Position numbers and translations under genes: made by a program
The notes under the pieces: model-generated
Database searches by the model: none
Seen by the model: the letters and a program-made list of their open reading frames with translations, nothing else
What the model was told of the DNA's origin: nothing
Assembly: GCA_963732865.1 (NCBI GenBank)
Contig: CAVTBC010000002.1
Location: forward strand, 184,126 to 248,125
Direction of reading: 5' to 3'
Length of the DNA: 64,000 nucleotides
Source of the DNA: JADLGL01 sp963732865
Lineage (GTDB): Bacteria > Pseudomonadota > Alphaproteobacteria > Rhizobiales > Kaistiaceae
Shown: piece after piece, positions 8,570-17,139 of the stretch
How positions within the stretch are numbered: the stretch's first letter is position 1
How the letters are laid out: each line of letters starts with the position of its first letter

Positions 8570-8977
8570 TCAGAGCTCGGTCTGAGCGCCCCGGCCGGAG
8601 CTTCCCTGCCGTTGGTTCATGAAGCGATCGAACTCTTCCTGATCCTTGGCCCGGCGAAGGTTCGCCGCATAAGCCTCGAACTCGCGCCGTTCCTCTTCCA
8701 GCCGCCGCCGCTCTTCGTCGAGCCGGCGCAGTTCCTGCGCGCGGTATTCGTCGAAGGCCGCGTTGCCGCTCACGCCGGAGCGCGGGTAGCGGCTGAAATG
8801 CGCGCCGCGATGGCGGAAGGCGTCGCCGCCGCTGCGTCTGAATTCGGGGATGCGATCTCCCCATAGAATGTAGGCCAGCATCAGCAGGCCCAACGGCCAG
8901 GCAACCATGAAGCCGATGACCATCAAGAAGACGGTCAGCGGCGTCCATGCCGGGCGAAGCGTCAGTGTATGGCTCAT
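8570..8977 (-). CDS. DUF2852 membrane protein
   Basis: A 135-residue alphaproteobacterial protein. A membrane segment or hairpin covers residues 14-40 (PLTVFLMVIGFMVAWPLGLLMLAYILWG), followed by a cytosolic Glu/Arg-rich coiled coil (about 75-118, RRLDEERRRLEEERREFEAY) and a polar tail. The ATG at 8977 has GGGGACAGGA just upstream. The frame is open far beyond this start, across the opposite strand of regB, but that extension is a shadow. Function unknown. An 8-bp inverted repeat lies directly upstream at 8992-9018. Confidence 0.82.
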   Translation of the reverse strand: MSHTLTLRPAWTPLTVFLMVIGFMVAWPLGLLMLAYILWGDRIPEFRRSGGDAFRHRGAHFSRYPRSGVSGNAAFDEYRAQELRRLDEERRRLEEERREFEAYAANLRRAKDQEEFDRFMNQRQGSSGRGAQTEL

Positions 8978-8991
8978 TTCCTGTCCCCTTA

Positions 8992-9018
8992 TTCCCACGA
9001 CAATTGAAGACGTGGGAA
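8992..9018. promoter_or_regulatory. inverted repeat TTCCCACG-N11-CGTGGGAA
   Basis: A perfect 8-bp inverted repeat with an 11-bp spacer sits in the divergent gap between the DUF2852 gene (start 8977) and regB (start 9134). It lies 15 bp from the DUF2852 start. The geometry fits a dimeric repressor operator, or a hairpin in the 5' leader of the DUF2852 transcript. The cognate regulator cannot be named from the sequence. Confidence 0.45.
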
Positions 9019-9133
9019 CAGCGTTAATTGCTTTCAAGACAAAATCGGCGCGGCTCCGATCACTTCGGCGGGGCGGAAGCCGCCCTCGCCAAGGGCGGCG
9101 GAATGGCCAATATAGGGGAACCCCAAGGGCCCG

Positions 9134-10543
9134 ATGGCTATGACGACCGAACCGAACATCACGCTTGGCGCCTCGCGCCGGATCAAGCTCGACACGCTGA
9201 TCGGCCTGCGCTGGATCGCGATCGGCGGCCAGACGGCGTCGATCCTCGTGGTCTGGCTGTGGCTCGATTTTCCGCTGCCGGAAGTATTCTGCTTCGCCCT
9301 GATCGCGCTGTCGGCGTGGCTCAACCTCTTTCTCAAGCTTCGCTTTCCGTCCAATCTGCGCCTGCCCGACACGCCGGCGGCGCTGCTGCTTGCCTATGAT
9401 TCGGTCCAGCTGGGCGGGCTGCTCTATCTCACCGGCGGGCTGCAGAACCCGTTCGCGCTGCTGCTTCTCGTGCCGGTCCTGGTTTCGGCCACCGCCCTGT
9501 CGCTCAAACACACGATCGCGCTCGGTGTGCTGACCGTGGCGGTGGCGACGCTGCTCTGGCCGTTCCACCATCCGCTGCCCTGGACGCCGGGCGAAATGGA
9601 CCATTTGCCGGCGCTGTTCATCGGCGCGGTGTGGCTCGCCATCATGCTGGCGCTGGTGTTTTCCGCGGTTTACGCGTTCCGCGTCGCCAACGAAGCACGC
9701 AAGCTCGCCAACGCGCTGTCGGCGACCGAGCTGGTGCTGGAGCGGGAACACCATCTTTCCGAGCTCGACGGGCTGGCTGCGGCGGCGGCGCATGAACTGG
9801 GAACGCCGCTGGCCACCATCGCCCTTGTCGCCAAGGAAATGCAGAAAGACCTCGATCCGGATTCGCCGCTTTCCGGCGATATTGCCTTGCTGGTCAGCCA
9901 GTCGGAACGCTGCCGGCAGATCCTGGCGAGGCTCACCTCGCTCGGCACCAGCTCCGATTGGAGCCATGACCGGCGCGGCATCCGCGCGCTTCTGGCCGAA
10001 TCGATCGAGCCCTATCTCGGCGGCGACATCGATGTCAGCGTCGAAATCGGCGAGCATGACGGCCTGGAACCGACCGACCGGCGAAACCCCGCCATTCTCT
10101 ACGGCATCGGCAATCTCATTGAGAACGCCGTAGATTTCGCCAAGAGCAAGGTCGAGATTCAGGCTTCCTGGACGGCCGACAGCGTCATCGTGGAAATCGT
10201 CGATGATGGCCCAGGCTTCGCCCCGGAAATCATCGACCGGATCGGCGAGCCCTATGTGACGACGCGTGGAACCCGCGGCGACGCGGCCACTGCCAATCCC
10301 GAAGCCGGCGGCCTGGGCCTCGGCTTCTTCATCGCCAAGACGTTCCTGGAACGCAGCGGCGCAAGGCTGCGCCTCGCCAATCTTACCCCGCCGGAACACG
10401 GGGCAATTGTGCGGATTACTTGGCCGCGTGCAATCTATGGCGGCAAAAAGGAAACGGAAACAGCGGAGACATTTGGCACCGGGGGCCAAGCTGCCTATAT
10501 GTCTTCCAACAACGCAAAGAACGCAGAGGCCATAGAGGGTTAA
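9134..10543 (+). CDS. regB: RegB/PrrB/ActS redox sensor histidine kinase
   Basis: A 469-residue membrane kinase. Six hydrophobic segments fill residues 20-185 and include the quinone-binding heptapeptide GGLQNPF (101-107). The H-box AAAHELGTPLATI places the phosphorylated His at 220. The redox-active cysteine of RegB is seen as Cys260 in SERCRQIL. The ATPase motifs follow (NLIENAVDFA, DDGPGF, GGLGLGFFIAKTF). The family senses the ubiquinone pool and oxygen and phosphorylates RegA. After WPRAIYGG the tail of about 35 residues is unlike the family and includes sequence that looks like a dispersed repeat. regA starts 8 bp after the stop. Confidence 0.93.
   Translation: MAMTTEPNITLGASRRIKLDTLIGLRWIAIGGQTASILVVWLWLDFPLPEVFCFALIALSAWLNLFLKLRFPSNLRLPDTPAALLLAYDSVQLGGLLYLTGGLQNPFALLLLVPVLVSATALSLKHTIALGVLTVAVATLLWPFHHPLPWTPGEMDHLPALFIGAVWLAIMLALVFSAVYAFRVANEARKLANALSATELVLEREHHLSELDGLAAAAAHELGTPLATIALVAKEMQKDLDPDSPLSGDIALLVSQSERCRQILARLTSLGTSSDWSHDRRGIRALLAESIEPYLGGDIDVSVEIGEHDGLEPTDRRNPAILYGIGNLIENAVDFAKSKVEIQASWTADSVIVEIVDDGPGFAPEIIDRIGEPYVTTRGTRGDAATANPEAGGLGLGFFIAKTFLERSGARLRLANLTPPEHGAIVRITWPRAIYGGKKETETAETFGTGGQAAYMSSNNAKNAEAIEG
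10506..10541. repeat. dispersed-repeat-like tract in the regB 3' end
   Basis: The stretch AACGCAAAGAACGCAGAGG followed by CCATAGAGGG resembles, on the opposite strand, the CCTCTGCGTTCTTTGCGTT type of short dispersed element seen in many environmental bacterial genomes. It encodes the atypical end of RegB (SSNNAKNAEAIEG). Only one copy is visible here, so its repeat status rests on pattern memory and would need a genome-wide search. Confidence 0.3.
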
Positions 10544-10550
10544 CACCGAA

Positions 10551-11090
10551 ATGTCCGAGACAGAGCCTGCCCGAACATTACTGATCGTCGAGGACGATCG
10601 CCCCTTCCTCCACCGCCTCGCACGGGCGATGGAGACGCGGGGATTTGATGTGCGCAAGGCGGAGACCGTCGCCGAGGGCATCCGCGAGGTGGAGACCAGC
10701 CCGCCCTCGCATGCCGTGATCGACCTCCGGCTGGAGGACGGCAATGGCATGGATGTGGTCGAGGCGCTGCGCTTACAGCGTGACGATTCTCGGGTCATCG
10801 TGCTGACCGGCTATGGCAACATCGCCACGGCCGTTTCCGCGGTGAAGCTTGGCGCCGTCGACTATCTCGCCAAGCCGGCGGACGCCGACGACGTCTATGC
10901 CGCGCTCACCGGCGAGGGCGGCGATCGCCCGCCGCCGCCGGAGAACCCGATGTCGGCCGACCGGGTGCGCTGGGAGCACATCCAGCGCGTCTATGAGCTG
11001 TGCGACCGGAACGTCTCGGAGACGGCCCGGCGTCTGTCGATGCATCGCCGCACGCTGCAACGCATCCTCGCCAAGCGCGCGCCGCGCTAG
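10551..11090 (+). CDS. regA: RegA/PrrA/ActR response regulator
   Basis: A 179-residue partner of RegB. The receiver domain has the acidic pocket EDD (residues 14-16), phosphorylation site Asp58 (VIDLRLEDG) and the conserved TGYGNIATAVSAVKLGA stretch. The Fis-type helix-turn-helix at the C-terminus (CDRNVSETARRLSMHRRTLQ, about 151-170) is nearly invariant across RegA proteins. RegA controls energy-generating and redox-related genes. It is transcribed with regB, 7 bp apart. Confidence 0.95.
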   Translation: MSETEPARTLLIVEDDRPFLHRLARAMETRGFDVRKAETVAEGIREVETSPPSHAVIDLRLEDGNGMDVVEALRLQRDDSRVIVLTGYGNIATAVSAVKLGAVDYLAKPADADDVYAALTGEGGDRPPPPENPMSADRVRWEHIQRVYELCDRNVSETARRLSMHRRTLQRILAKRAPR

Positions 11091-11093
11091 GCG

Positions 11094-11570
11094 TCAGCCG
11101 GCCTCGCCGGCGGCCGGATCGTAAAGAAAATGCAGCCGCTGCGCCGCCGCATGGGCGAAACGCAGCAGCATCGCCTTGCGCGTGGCGCCGGCTAGCCGAT
11201 GCTCCGCCGCCGGGCGGATGAGTTCGGCGCCATAGGCATCGGCCATGATCAGCCCCGGATCCTCGGGGAAGAGGTCAGCCGGAACGCCGGCATGGGTGGC
11301 GAAGAACAGCCGGTCGCAATGCATCCGGTAATCCGGCCATTTGAAATCGGCCCGGAAGTCTTCCACCGACGATTTGATTTCGACGATCCAGATCTCGCCG
11401 CCGCCGTCGACGGCGACGATATCGGCGCGACGGCCTGAAGCGAGCGGCAGTTCGGTCACCATCACCATGCGGTTGGCGCGCAGGAAGCGGCCGACGCCGC
11501 GCTGGATCATCAGCGCCGTTTCGGACTGCCGGCCGTCAATGGGGGGCGGGAGCGGATCGATCGCGAACAT
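11094..11570 (-). CDS. mmcB: MmcB-family DNA repair protein
   Basis: A 158-residue PD-(D/E)xK nuclease-like protein. The fold's signature is seen as Asp50 (RRADIVAV) followed by Glu64-x-Lys66 (WIVEIKSS). Family members occur in alphaproteobacteria, and the Caulobacter gene is linked to mitomycin C survival. The enzymatic activity is not established. The gene is convergent with regA, with only 3 bp between the two stops. The 54-bp gap to lpxL holds no recognised signal. Confidence 0.8.
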   Translation of the reverse strand: MFAIDPLPPPIDGRQSETALMIQRGVGRFLRANRMVMVTELPLASGRRADIVAVDGGGEIWIVEIKSSVEDFRADFKWPDYRMHCDRLFFATHAGVPADLFPEDPGLIMADAYGAELIRPAAEHRLAGATRKAMLLRFAHAAAQRLHFLYDPAAGEAG

Positions 11571-11624
11571 TGCCGGCGGAGTTTGCCACAGTGAGAACGA
11601 AAGGCAAACATCGACCGTATCAAT

Positions 11625-12587
11625 TCACCCTTTCGTTTGCCGCGACTTCTTCCGGTCGCCCCAGCGGTCATGCAGCCAGAGCCATTGCTCGGGGTGCTCG
11701 CGGACCCAGCCTTCGATGATCGCGGTGATCGCGGCGGTGCCGGCGAGGATATCGACCTTGCCCTCGTCGTCGCGGGGCAGATCGAGCGGCGGCGTCACCT
11801 CGATGCGGAAGCGCGAGCCGGGAAGCCGCGTCGTATGCACGCCGACGACCGGGCAGTCGAACTGGCGGGCGAAGCGGGCGACGATCGGATTGGTCGGCGC
11901 CGGCCGGCCGAAGAAGGGAACCTCCGGGCCGCCATTCAGCCGCTGATCCATCAGCATGGCGAAATGCCGCCCGGTGCGCATGATATTGGCGACCTTCAGC
12001 GCCGCGCCCGGCCCTGACTCGATGAGATCGATGAGGTCGCCGCGCCAGCGCGCCAGATCGGCGGCGACGATGGGATTGCGCGGCGCGCGGTAGAGCGTCA
12101 CCAGCCGCGTGCCGAACGACGCGATGAACGGAGCGAGCAGCTCCCAATTCGCCAGATGCGAGACGAAGGCGATGCCGGTTTGGCCGTCATCGCGCAGCTT
12201 CAGAATCCAATCCGCGCCGACGACTTCGATACGGTCGGTGAGGCCCTTGGTGGGATTGCGCGGATCCTTGAGCACCAGCTCGAGAATGGTCGGCAGTTCG
12301 GCGACCGTGCGGGCGAGGTTGTCCCAGCTGCCGGCGAGAATCTTCCGCCGCTCAGCCTCGGTCTTTTCCGGGAAGGCGGCGGCGAGATTGGCGAGCGCCA
12401 GCCGATTCTCCGGGACAAAGCGGCTGAGCCCGCGGGCGACGGCGCTGGCGAGGCCGCCGGTACGCTCCGCCCCCATGCCGCGCGCGATGGCCGCAATGCC
12501 ATGGGTGGCGCGGCCAACGGCCCACTGCATCGCCGGACGCCGGGTCAGTTTCGTCTTGGCCGGCGCTGCGCTTTTTGCCTCGGTCAA
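11625..12587 (-). CDS. lipid A acyltransferase (LpxL/HtrB family)
   Basis: About 320 residues. The family transfers a secondary acyl chain to lipid A or its precursors at the inner membrane. The catalytic HxxxxE motif is HLANWE at residues 144-149, and the substrate loop RNP plus the downstream MDQRLNGGPEVPFFG match the family. The start was placed at the TTG at 12587 because GGAGC lies 5-9 nt upstream; an internal ATG at 12533 is the alternative. The longer upstream reading frame overlaps the divergent DUF1624 pseudogene and has no family similarity. Whether it is LpxL, LpxM or LpxXL cannot be decided. Confidence 0.85.
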   Translation of the reverse strand: MTEAKSAAPAKTKLTRRPAMQWAVGRATHGIAAIARGMGAERTGGLASAVARGLSRFVPENRLALANLAAAFPEKTEAERRKILAGSWDNLARTVAELPTILELVLKDPRNPTKGLTDRIEVVGADWILKLRDDGQTGIAFVSHLANWELLAPFIASFGTRLVTLYRAPRNPIVAADLARWRGDLIDLIESGPGAALKVANIMRTGRHFAMLMDQRLNGGPEVPFFGRPAPTNPIVARFARQFDCPVVGVHTTRLPGSRFRIEVTPPLDLPRDDEGKVDILAGTAAITAIIEGWVREHPEQWLWLHDRWGDRKKSRQTKG

Positions 12588-12641
12588 ATCCGCTCCATGC
12601 GATGCGAGATGGGCCGGATTGCTTGTCCCGCGTTGGAGGTC

Positions 12642-13433
12642 ATGGGACAAGCCCCGCAGCAACGCCCGCCCGGAGACGAGAGCTTGGTCGACGTCCCCAT
12701 CCCTCACCGCCCGCGCTTTGCCATTATCGATGTGGCGCGCGGCGTCGCCATTGTGGCGATGGTCGCCTATCATCTGACCTTGATCTCGGGCCGTATTATC
12801 TTCGCCGTACACGACGATCGATGCTGCGCGCGAGCACGCCCTGCATCATCGGCCGCCCGGCTGATCGCTGGCAGCTTCCGTCTTCATTGTCGGCATCAGC
12901 CTCGTCCTTGCCCATCGCAACGGCTTCCGGGCTCGATCCTATTTCCGCCGGCTCGCCATCCTGGTCGGCGCGGCGCTGCTCGTCACCATCGTCACCCGGA
13001 TCGCCGTGCCGGAATGGTATGTCCGTTTCGGCATCCTGCATGCGATCGCTGCCGCGACGTCGTCGGCGTCCTGTTCCTGCGCGCGCCGATGTGGCTGACG
13101 ATCCTTGTCGCGGCCGCAGTCTTCGCGGTGCCGGGGCTTCCTCACTTCGCTCAATTTCATTCAGCCAGGCTGGCTCTGGCTGGGCCTGACGCCGGAATGG
13201 GCGATGCCCGCAATGATGGACTATGAGCCGCTGTTGCCTTGGATCTGGCCGAGCTCTTGTCGGCATCGCGCCGACGCGGCTCGTGCTGCAATTCGGCCTC
13301 GACAAGCGGATCGGTCGCTGGCATCCGAAATCGTTCTGAGCCGGTCACTGATGGGTATGGGGAGGTGGAGCCTCGTCATCTATCTCGTCCACCAGCCGCT
13401 CTGCTCGGCGTGATCTATCTGATCCGTTCGTGA
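12642..13433 (+). pseudogene. DUF1624 (heparan-alpha-glucosaminide N-acetyltransferase-like) membrane protein, multiply frameshifted
   Basis: An ATG at 12642 with GGAGG 3 nt upstream starts the typical N-terminus RPRFAIIDVARGVAIVAMVAYHLT. The family's sequence then continues in other frames: SFVFIVGISLVLAH after a shift near 12879, DVVGVLFLRAPMWLTILVAA after 13053, IQPGWLWLGLTPEWAMPAM after about 13140, LVGIAPTRLVLQFGLDKRIG after about 13256, then RWSLVIYLVHQP and LLGVIYLIRS. At least five frameshifts and one in-frame stop occur within 800 bp, while the flanking genes are clean. This is a decayed gene rather than scattered sequencing error. It is divergent from the lipid A acyltransferase gene. 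Confidence 0.8.
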
Positions 13434-13458
13434 TCGGGTCAGCTCCGCCGGCTCTGGT

Positions 13459-14163
13459 CTAGCCCGGCGTCTTGTCCGGAAAGCGGCAGATATCGGCGAT
13501 GAGGCAAGCGGGGCAATCGGGCTTGCGCGCCTTGCAGACATAGCGGCCGTGCAGGATCAGCCAGTGATGCGCGTGCTGCTTGTCCTCGGCCGGGACGATG
13601 CGCTCAAGACCCTCTTCGACATCGAGCGGCGTGCGGCCGGGTGCGAGGCCGGTGCGGTTGGCGACGCGGAGGATGTGGGTGTCGACGGCGATGGTCGGCT
13701 CGCCAAAGGCGATGTTGAGGACGACATTGGCGGTCTTACGCCCGACGCCCGGCAGCAATTCCAATGCCGCCCGGTCATGCGGGACTTTCGAGCCGAACTC
13801 GGCGATGAGCCGGCGCGACAGCGCCATGACGTTCGCCGCCTTGCTGCGGAAAAGGCCGATGGTGCGGATCGCCTCCAGGAGATTCCCCTCACCGAGGGCG
13901 ACCATCTTCTCCGGCGTGTCGGCGAGCGGGAATAAACGCGCTGTCGCCTTGTTGACGCCGGCATCGGTCGCCTGCGCCGACAGCACGACGGCGACGAGCA
14001 GCGTGTAGGGATTGACCCAGTTCAGCTCGCCCTGCGGTTCCGGATTGGCCGCGCGGAAGCGGCGGAAGATCTCCGCCGCCTCGGCCTTGGTCAGTTTTCG
14101 TACCCGCGGGGGTGCTTCCCCTCGCAGGGGGCGCGGCAATTGGGAGGGCTGGGATTTTGCCAT
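13459..14163 (-). CDS. nth: endonuclease III
   Basis: A 234-residue bifunctional DNA glycosylase/AP lyase for oxidised pyrimidines. The helix-hairpin-helix LPGVGRKTANVV carries the catalytic Lys143, and the catalytic Asp is Asp161 (VDTHI). The C-terminal 4Fe-4S loop has Cys210, Cys217, Cys220 and Cys226 in the canonical C-x6-C-x2-C-x5-C spacing. The N-terminus is about 20 residues longer than E. coli Nth and is Pro/Arg-rich. It is divergent from the DUF2244 gene, whose start is 22 bp away. Confidence 0.95.
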   Translation of the reverse strand: MAKSQPSQLPRPLRGEAPPRVRKLTKAEAAEIFRRFRAANPEPQGELNWVNPYTLLVAVVLSAQATDAGVNKATARLFPLADTPEKMVALGEGNLLEAIRTIGLFRSKAANVMALSRRLIAEFGSKVPHDRAALELLPGVGRKTANVVLNIAFGEPTIAVDTHILRVANRTGLAPGRTPLDVEEGLERIVPAEDKQHAHHWLILHGRYVCKARKPDCPACLIADICRFPDKTPG

Positions 14164-14184
14164 CGGACATCTATATTGCGTCAG

Positions 14185-14688
14185 ATGAGCGAGCCTAGCG
14201 AGAATCGGGCAAGCGAGAGCCGGCTATTCACAGCGACGCTGTCACCGTACAGGTCGTTGTCGCGGCGCGGCTTCAACACGCTCATGGCCTTGCTCGGTAT
14301 CCTTTCCTTCGGGTTCGGCATTGCCTTCATGCGCATGGGCGCCTGGCCGGTGTTCGGCTTTTTCGGCCTCGATGTCGTGCTCCTCTATCTCGCCTTCCGC
14401 CGCAATTACATGGACGCGCGGGCGATCGAGGAGATCAATCTGTCGCCCGAACTCCTGCATATCAGGCGCGTCTCGGCGATCGGCCGCGAGACCGAATACA
14501 GCTTCCACCCCTATTGGACGCGGCTCATCATCAGCCGCAGCGACAACGGGATCGCGGCGCTGTCGCTGGTCAGCAGCGGCAGGCGGCTTTCCATCGGTGC
14601 CTTCCTCGGCCCCTATGAACGGGCATCCTTCGCCGATGCGCTGTCCGCCGCATTGGCCGCGGCGCGGTCGGCACCCGCGGCCGGCTAG
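14185..14688 (+). CDS. DUF2244 membrane protein
   Basis: A 167-residue integral membrane protein. Two membrane helices lie near residues 35-57 and 60-78 (GFNTLMALLGILSFGFGIAF, then WPVFGFFGLDVVLLYLAF), followed by a cytosolic beta-rich domain with the family motif FHPYWTRLII and GAFLGPYERASFADALSAAL. The ATG at 14185 (MSEPSENRAS) was preferred over an upstream in-frame start at 14140 that would overlap nth. The function of the family is unknown. It usually sits next to nth in Hyphomicrobiales, as here. Confidence 0.85.
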   Translation: MSEPSENRASESRLFTATLSPYRSLSRRGFNTLMALLGILSFGFGIAFMRMGAWPVFGFFGLDVVLLYLAFRRNYMDARAIEEINLSPELLHIRRVSAIGRETEYSFHPYWTRLIISRSDNGIAALSLVSSGRRLSIGAFLGPYERASFADALSAALAAARSAPAAG

Positions 14689-14743
14689 CCAGCGCTGCAA
14701 GAATCGGGTGGTCAGGGGTGCGGCCCGGACGTAAGCCGGCTGA

Positions 14744-15622
14744 ATGGAAGCGACCCCTGCGAAACCGACCGAGATCGACACCGACCAAGCGGACTATGAG
14801 TCCGTGCGGCTCGCCATCGCCTACATCTCGGAAGAATGGCAGAGACAGCCATCGCTCGCCGAGGTCGCCGCCGAAGTCGGCCTGGAACCGCTCGCCTTCC
14901 AGCGCCGGTTTACGCGGATCGCCGGTCTGACGCCGAAGACGTTCCTGCAGGCGGTGACGCTCAACCGGACGCGGCAGATGCTGGCCGAGTCAGCCTCGGT
15001 GGAAGAAGCGAGCCTCGCCGCCGGCCTCTCAGGCGCGAGCCGGCTGCACGACCTTTATGTCACGCATGAAGCGATGCCGCCCGGGGCCTATCGCGCCCGT
15101 GGCGCCGGCATGACGATGGAATGGGGTTTCCACCCGTCTCCCTTCGGCCTAGCGCTGATCGTCGCCAATGGCGGCCGGCTGGCGGGCATCGGATTTGCCG
15201 AGCCCGGAGAAGAGACGCCAGCGCTCGACGATTTTCGCGGACGGTGGCCGAAGGCCGTGTTCGCGCAGAATGTTCAGGCGACGGCGCCGCTGGCGCGGCG
15301 TGTGTTCGACCAGTCGGAATGGCAGCCCGGAACGCCGTTGCGCGTCGTGCTGATCGGCACCGATTTCGAGATCCGGGTGTGGGAGGCACTGCTCGACGTG
15401 CCGTTCGGCGGCGCCACGACCTACTCCGCCGTCGCGGCGAAGGTGTGCACCACCAAGGCCGCCCGCGCCGTGGGCGCCGCTGTCGGGCGCAATCCGCTGT
15501 CCTTCGTCGTCCCCTGCCACCGCGTGCTCGGCAAGAGCGGCAGCCTCACCGGCTATCATTGGGGGCTGACGCGGAAGCGCGCGATCCTAGGCTGGGAGGC
15601 CGGAATCGCCGAAGGCGGCTAG
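14744..15622 (+). CDS. Ada-like methylated-DNA--protein-cysteine methyltransferase with AraC domain
   Basis: A 292-residue fusion of an AraC-type DNA-binding domain (residues 18-118, with LAEVAAEVGLEPLAFQRRF) and an O6-alkylguanine DNA alkyltransferase domain (125-290). The acceptor cysteine is Cys258 in PCHRV, and the Asn/Arg finger region is VGAAVGRNP. The N-terminal zinc domain of E. coli Ada, which accepts methyl groups from phosphotriesters, is missing, so methylation-switch induction as in E. coli Ada is unlikely. The ATG at 14744 lies in a 55-bp gap after DUF2244. Confidence 0.92.
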   Translation: MEATPAKPTEIDTDQADYESVRLAIAYISEEWQRQPSLAEVAAEVGLEPLAFQRRFTRIAGLTPKTFLQAVTLNRTRQMLAESASVEEASLAAGLSGASRLHDLYVTHEAMPPGAYRARGAGMTMEWGFHPSPFGLALIVANGGRLAGIGFAEPGEETPALDDFRGRWPKAVFAQNVQATAPLARRVFDQSEWQPGTPLRVVLIGTDFEIRVWEALLDVPFGGATTYSAVAAKVCTTKAARAVGAAVGRNPLSFVVPCHRVLGKSGSLTGYHWGLTRKRAILGWEAGIAEGG

Positions 15623-16263
15623 GCCGACAGGCGGATCGGCGGCTTCACGAGCATCTCGCTCTCGATCACCGAGGTATCAGCGCCGAGGCGATAGACGATC
15701 GGCACGGCCGTATCGAGCTCGCGATGGACGATCTGCTCCGGCGTCAGGCCTTCAAGCGCCATGATCATGGCGCGCAGCGAGTTGCCATGCGCGGAAACCA
15801 GCACCCCCTCGCCGCGCATCACATGCGGCAGGATGGCGTGAATGTAATACGGCCAGACGCGCGCGCCGCAATCGCGCAGCGATTCGCCGCCGGGCGGGGC
15901 GACGGTATAGGAGCGGCGCCAGATATGAACCTGTTCCTCGCCCCATTTCTTGCGGGCGTCATCCTTGTTGAGGCCGGTGAGGTCGCCATAGTCGCGCTCG
16001 TCCAGAGCCGCGTCCTTGACCACCTGGATATCAGGCTGGTGCAGTTCCTTCAGCATCAGCTCGAGGGTCTGATGCGCCCGCTTCAGCGCCGAGGTGAAGG
16101 CGATGCCGAATTTCAGCCCGCGATCGACCAGGAGGCGTCCGGCGGCGGTCGCCTCATGGCGGCCGAGCTCCGTCAGGGCGACGTCGGTGGTGCCGGTGAA
16201 GACATTGGTGAGATTCCATTCGCTCTGTCCGTGGCGGACGAGCACAAGCAAGCGATCGGTCAA
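15619..16263 (-). CDS. gpmA: 2,3-bisphosphoglycerate-dependent phosphoglycerate mutase
   Basis: A 214-residue glycolytic enzyme interconverting 2- and 3-phosphoglycerate. The phosphohistidine motif LVRHGQSEWNLTNVFTG is at the N-terminus (His11). DERDYGDLTGLNKDDARKKWG and the second catalytic His in LVSAHGNSLRAMI are intact. The start is a TTG at 16263 with GGAG 7 nt upstream; no ATG fits. It lies 4 bp downstream of dapB, so the two are co-transcribed, as in other Hyphomicrobiales. Confidence 0.93.
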   Translation of the reverse strand: MTDRLLVLVRHGQSEWNLTNVFTGTTDVALTELGRHEATAAGRLLVDRGLKFGIAFTSALKRAHQTLELMLKELHQPDIQVVKDAALDERDYGDLTGLNKDDARKKWGEEQVHIWRRSYTVAPPGGESLRDCGARVWPYYIHAILPHVMRGEGVLVSAHGNSLRAMIMALEGLTPEQIVHRELDTAVPIVYRLGADTSVIESEMLVKPPIRLSA

Positions 16264-16267
16264 ACCG

Positions 16268-17083
16268 TTACTCCGTCTTAAGTCCGAGGACGTCGGCCAT
16301 CGTGTAACGGCCGGCAGGACGTCCCTTGCCCCACTGCGCCGCCTTGACGGCGCCGCGGGCGAAAATGGCCCGGTCGAAAGCGCGATGGGTGAGTTCCACC
16401 GTCTCACCTTCGCCGGCAAATATGACCGTATGATCACCGACCGTCGTGCCGCCACGCAGCGCGGCGAAGCCGATATCGCCGGTCCGGCGCGGGCCGACCT
16501 CGCCGTCGCGCTCGCGAACCGAATGCGCTGCGAGGTCGATGCCGCGGCCCTCGGCGGCGGCATTGCCGAACAGAAGCGCCGTTCCCGACGGCGCGTCGAC
16601 CTTGTGGCGATGATGCATTTCCAGGATCTCGATGTCGAAACTCGGATCGAGTGCGCGTGCAGCCTGACGCACGAATTGTGCCAGGAGATTAACGCCGAGG
16701 CTCATATTTCCCGACTGGACGACAACGGTGCGACGCGCCGCCGCGTCGATTGCGGCGTTGTCGGCCGGGGAAAGGCCGGTGGTTCCGATGACATCGACGA
16801 CCCCGGCGAGCGCCGCCGCGGAGGCCAGGGCGACCGTTGCGGCGGGCGTCGTGAAGTCGATGACGCCGTCGGCGCCGGCGAGCGCCGCCGTCACGTCATC
16901 GCTCACCGGGACGCCGAGGGGCGTCAAGCCGGCAAGGGCCCCGGCATCGGCGCCGAGGGCATCGGAGCCCGTGCGCTCGATCGCGCCGGCAAGCGCAACG
17001 CCGTCAGTTTCGCAAATGAGGCGGATGAGCGAACGGCCCATACGGCCGGCCGCTCCGGCCACCACCAGTCGCATATCGCTCAT
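16268..17083 (-). CDS. dapB: 4-hydroxy-tetrahydrodipicolinate reductase
   Basis: A 271-residue NAD(P)H-dependent enzyme of the lysine/meso-diaminopimelate pathway. The N-terminal Rossmann motif is VVAGAAGRMGRSL (residues 7-19). The catalytic signature EMHHRHKVDAPSGTAL (155-170) carries His157/His158 and Lys161. IDFTTP and GTTG are the usual cofactor-contact loops. Start ATG at 17083. It forms an operon with gpmA. The product also feeds peptidoglycan synthesis. Confidence 0.97.
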   Translation of the reverse strand: MSDMRLVVAGAAGRMGRSLIRLICETDGVALAGAIERTGSDALGADAGALAGLTPLGVPVSDDVTAALAGADGVIDFTTPAATVALASAAALAGVVDVIGTTGLSPADNAAIDAAARRTVVVQSGNMSLGVNLLAQFVRQAARALDPSFDIEILEMHHRHKVDAPSGTALLFGNAAAEGRGIDLAAHSVRERDGEVGPRRTGDIGFAALRGGTTVGDHTVIFAGEGETVELTHRAFDRAIFARGAVKAAQWGKGRPAGRYTMADVLGLKTE

Positions 17084-17139
17084 GTCGCCTCCGGATCAGG
17101 GTGACGGGGTATCGTCTAGGCCAACGCACCGCAAGGGGT

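Noticed and set aside
8978..10798. Extension of the DUF2852 frame across the opposite strand of regB/regA
   Set aside because: The conserved protein starts at 8977 with a good ribosome-binding site; the extension is antisense to regB and has no domain.
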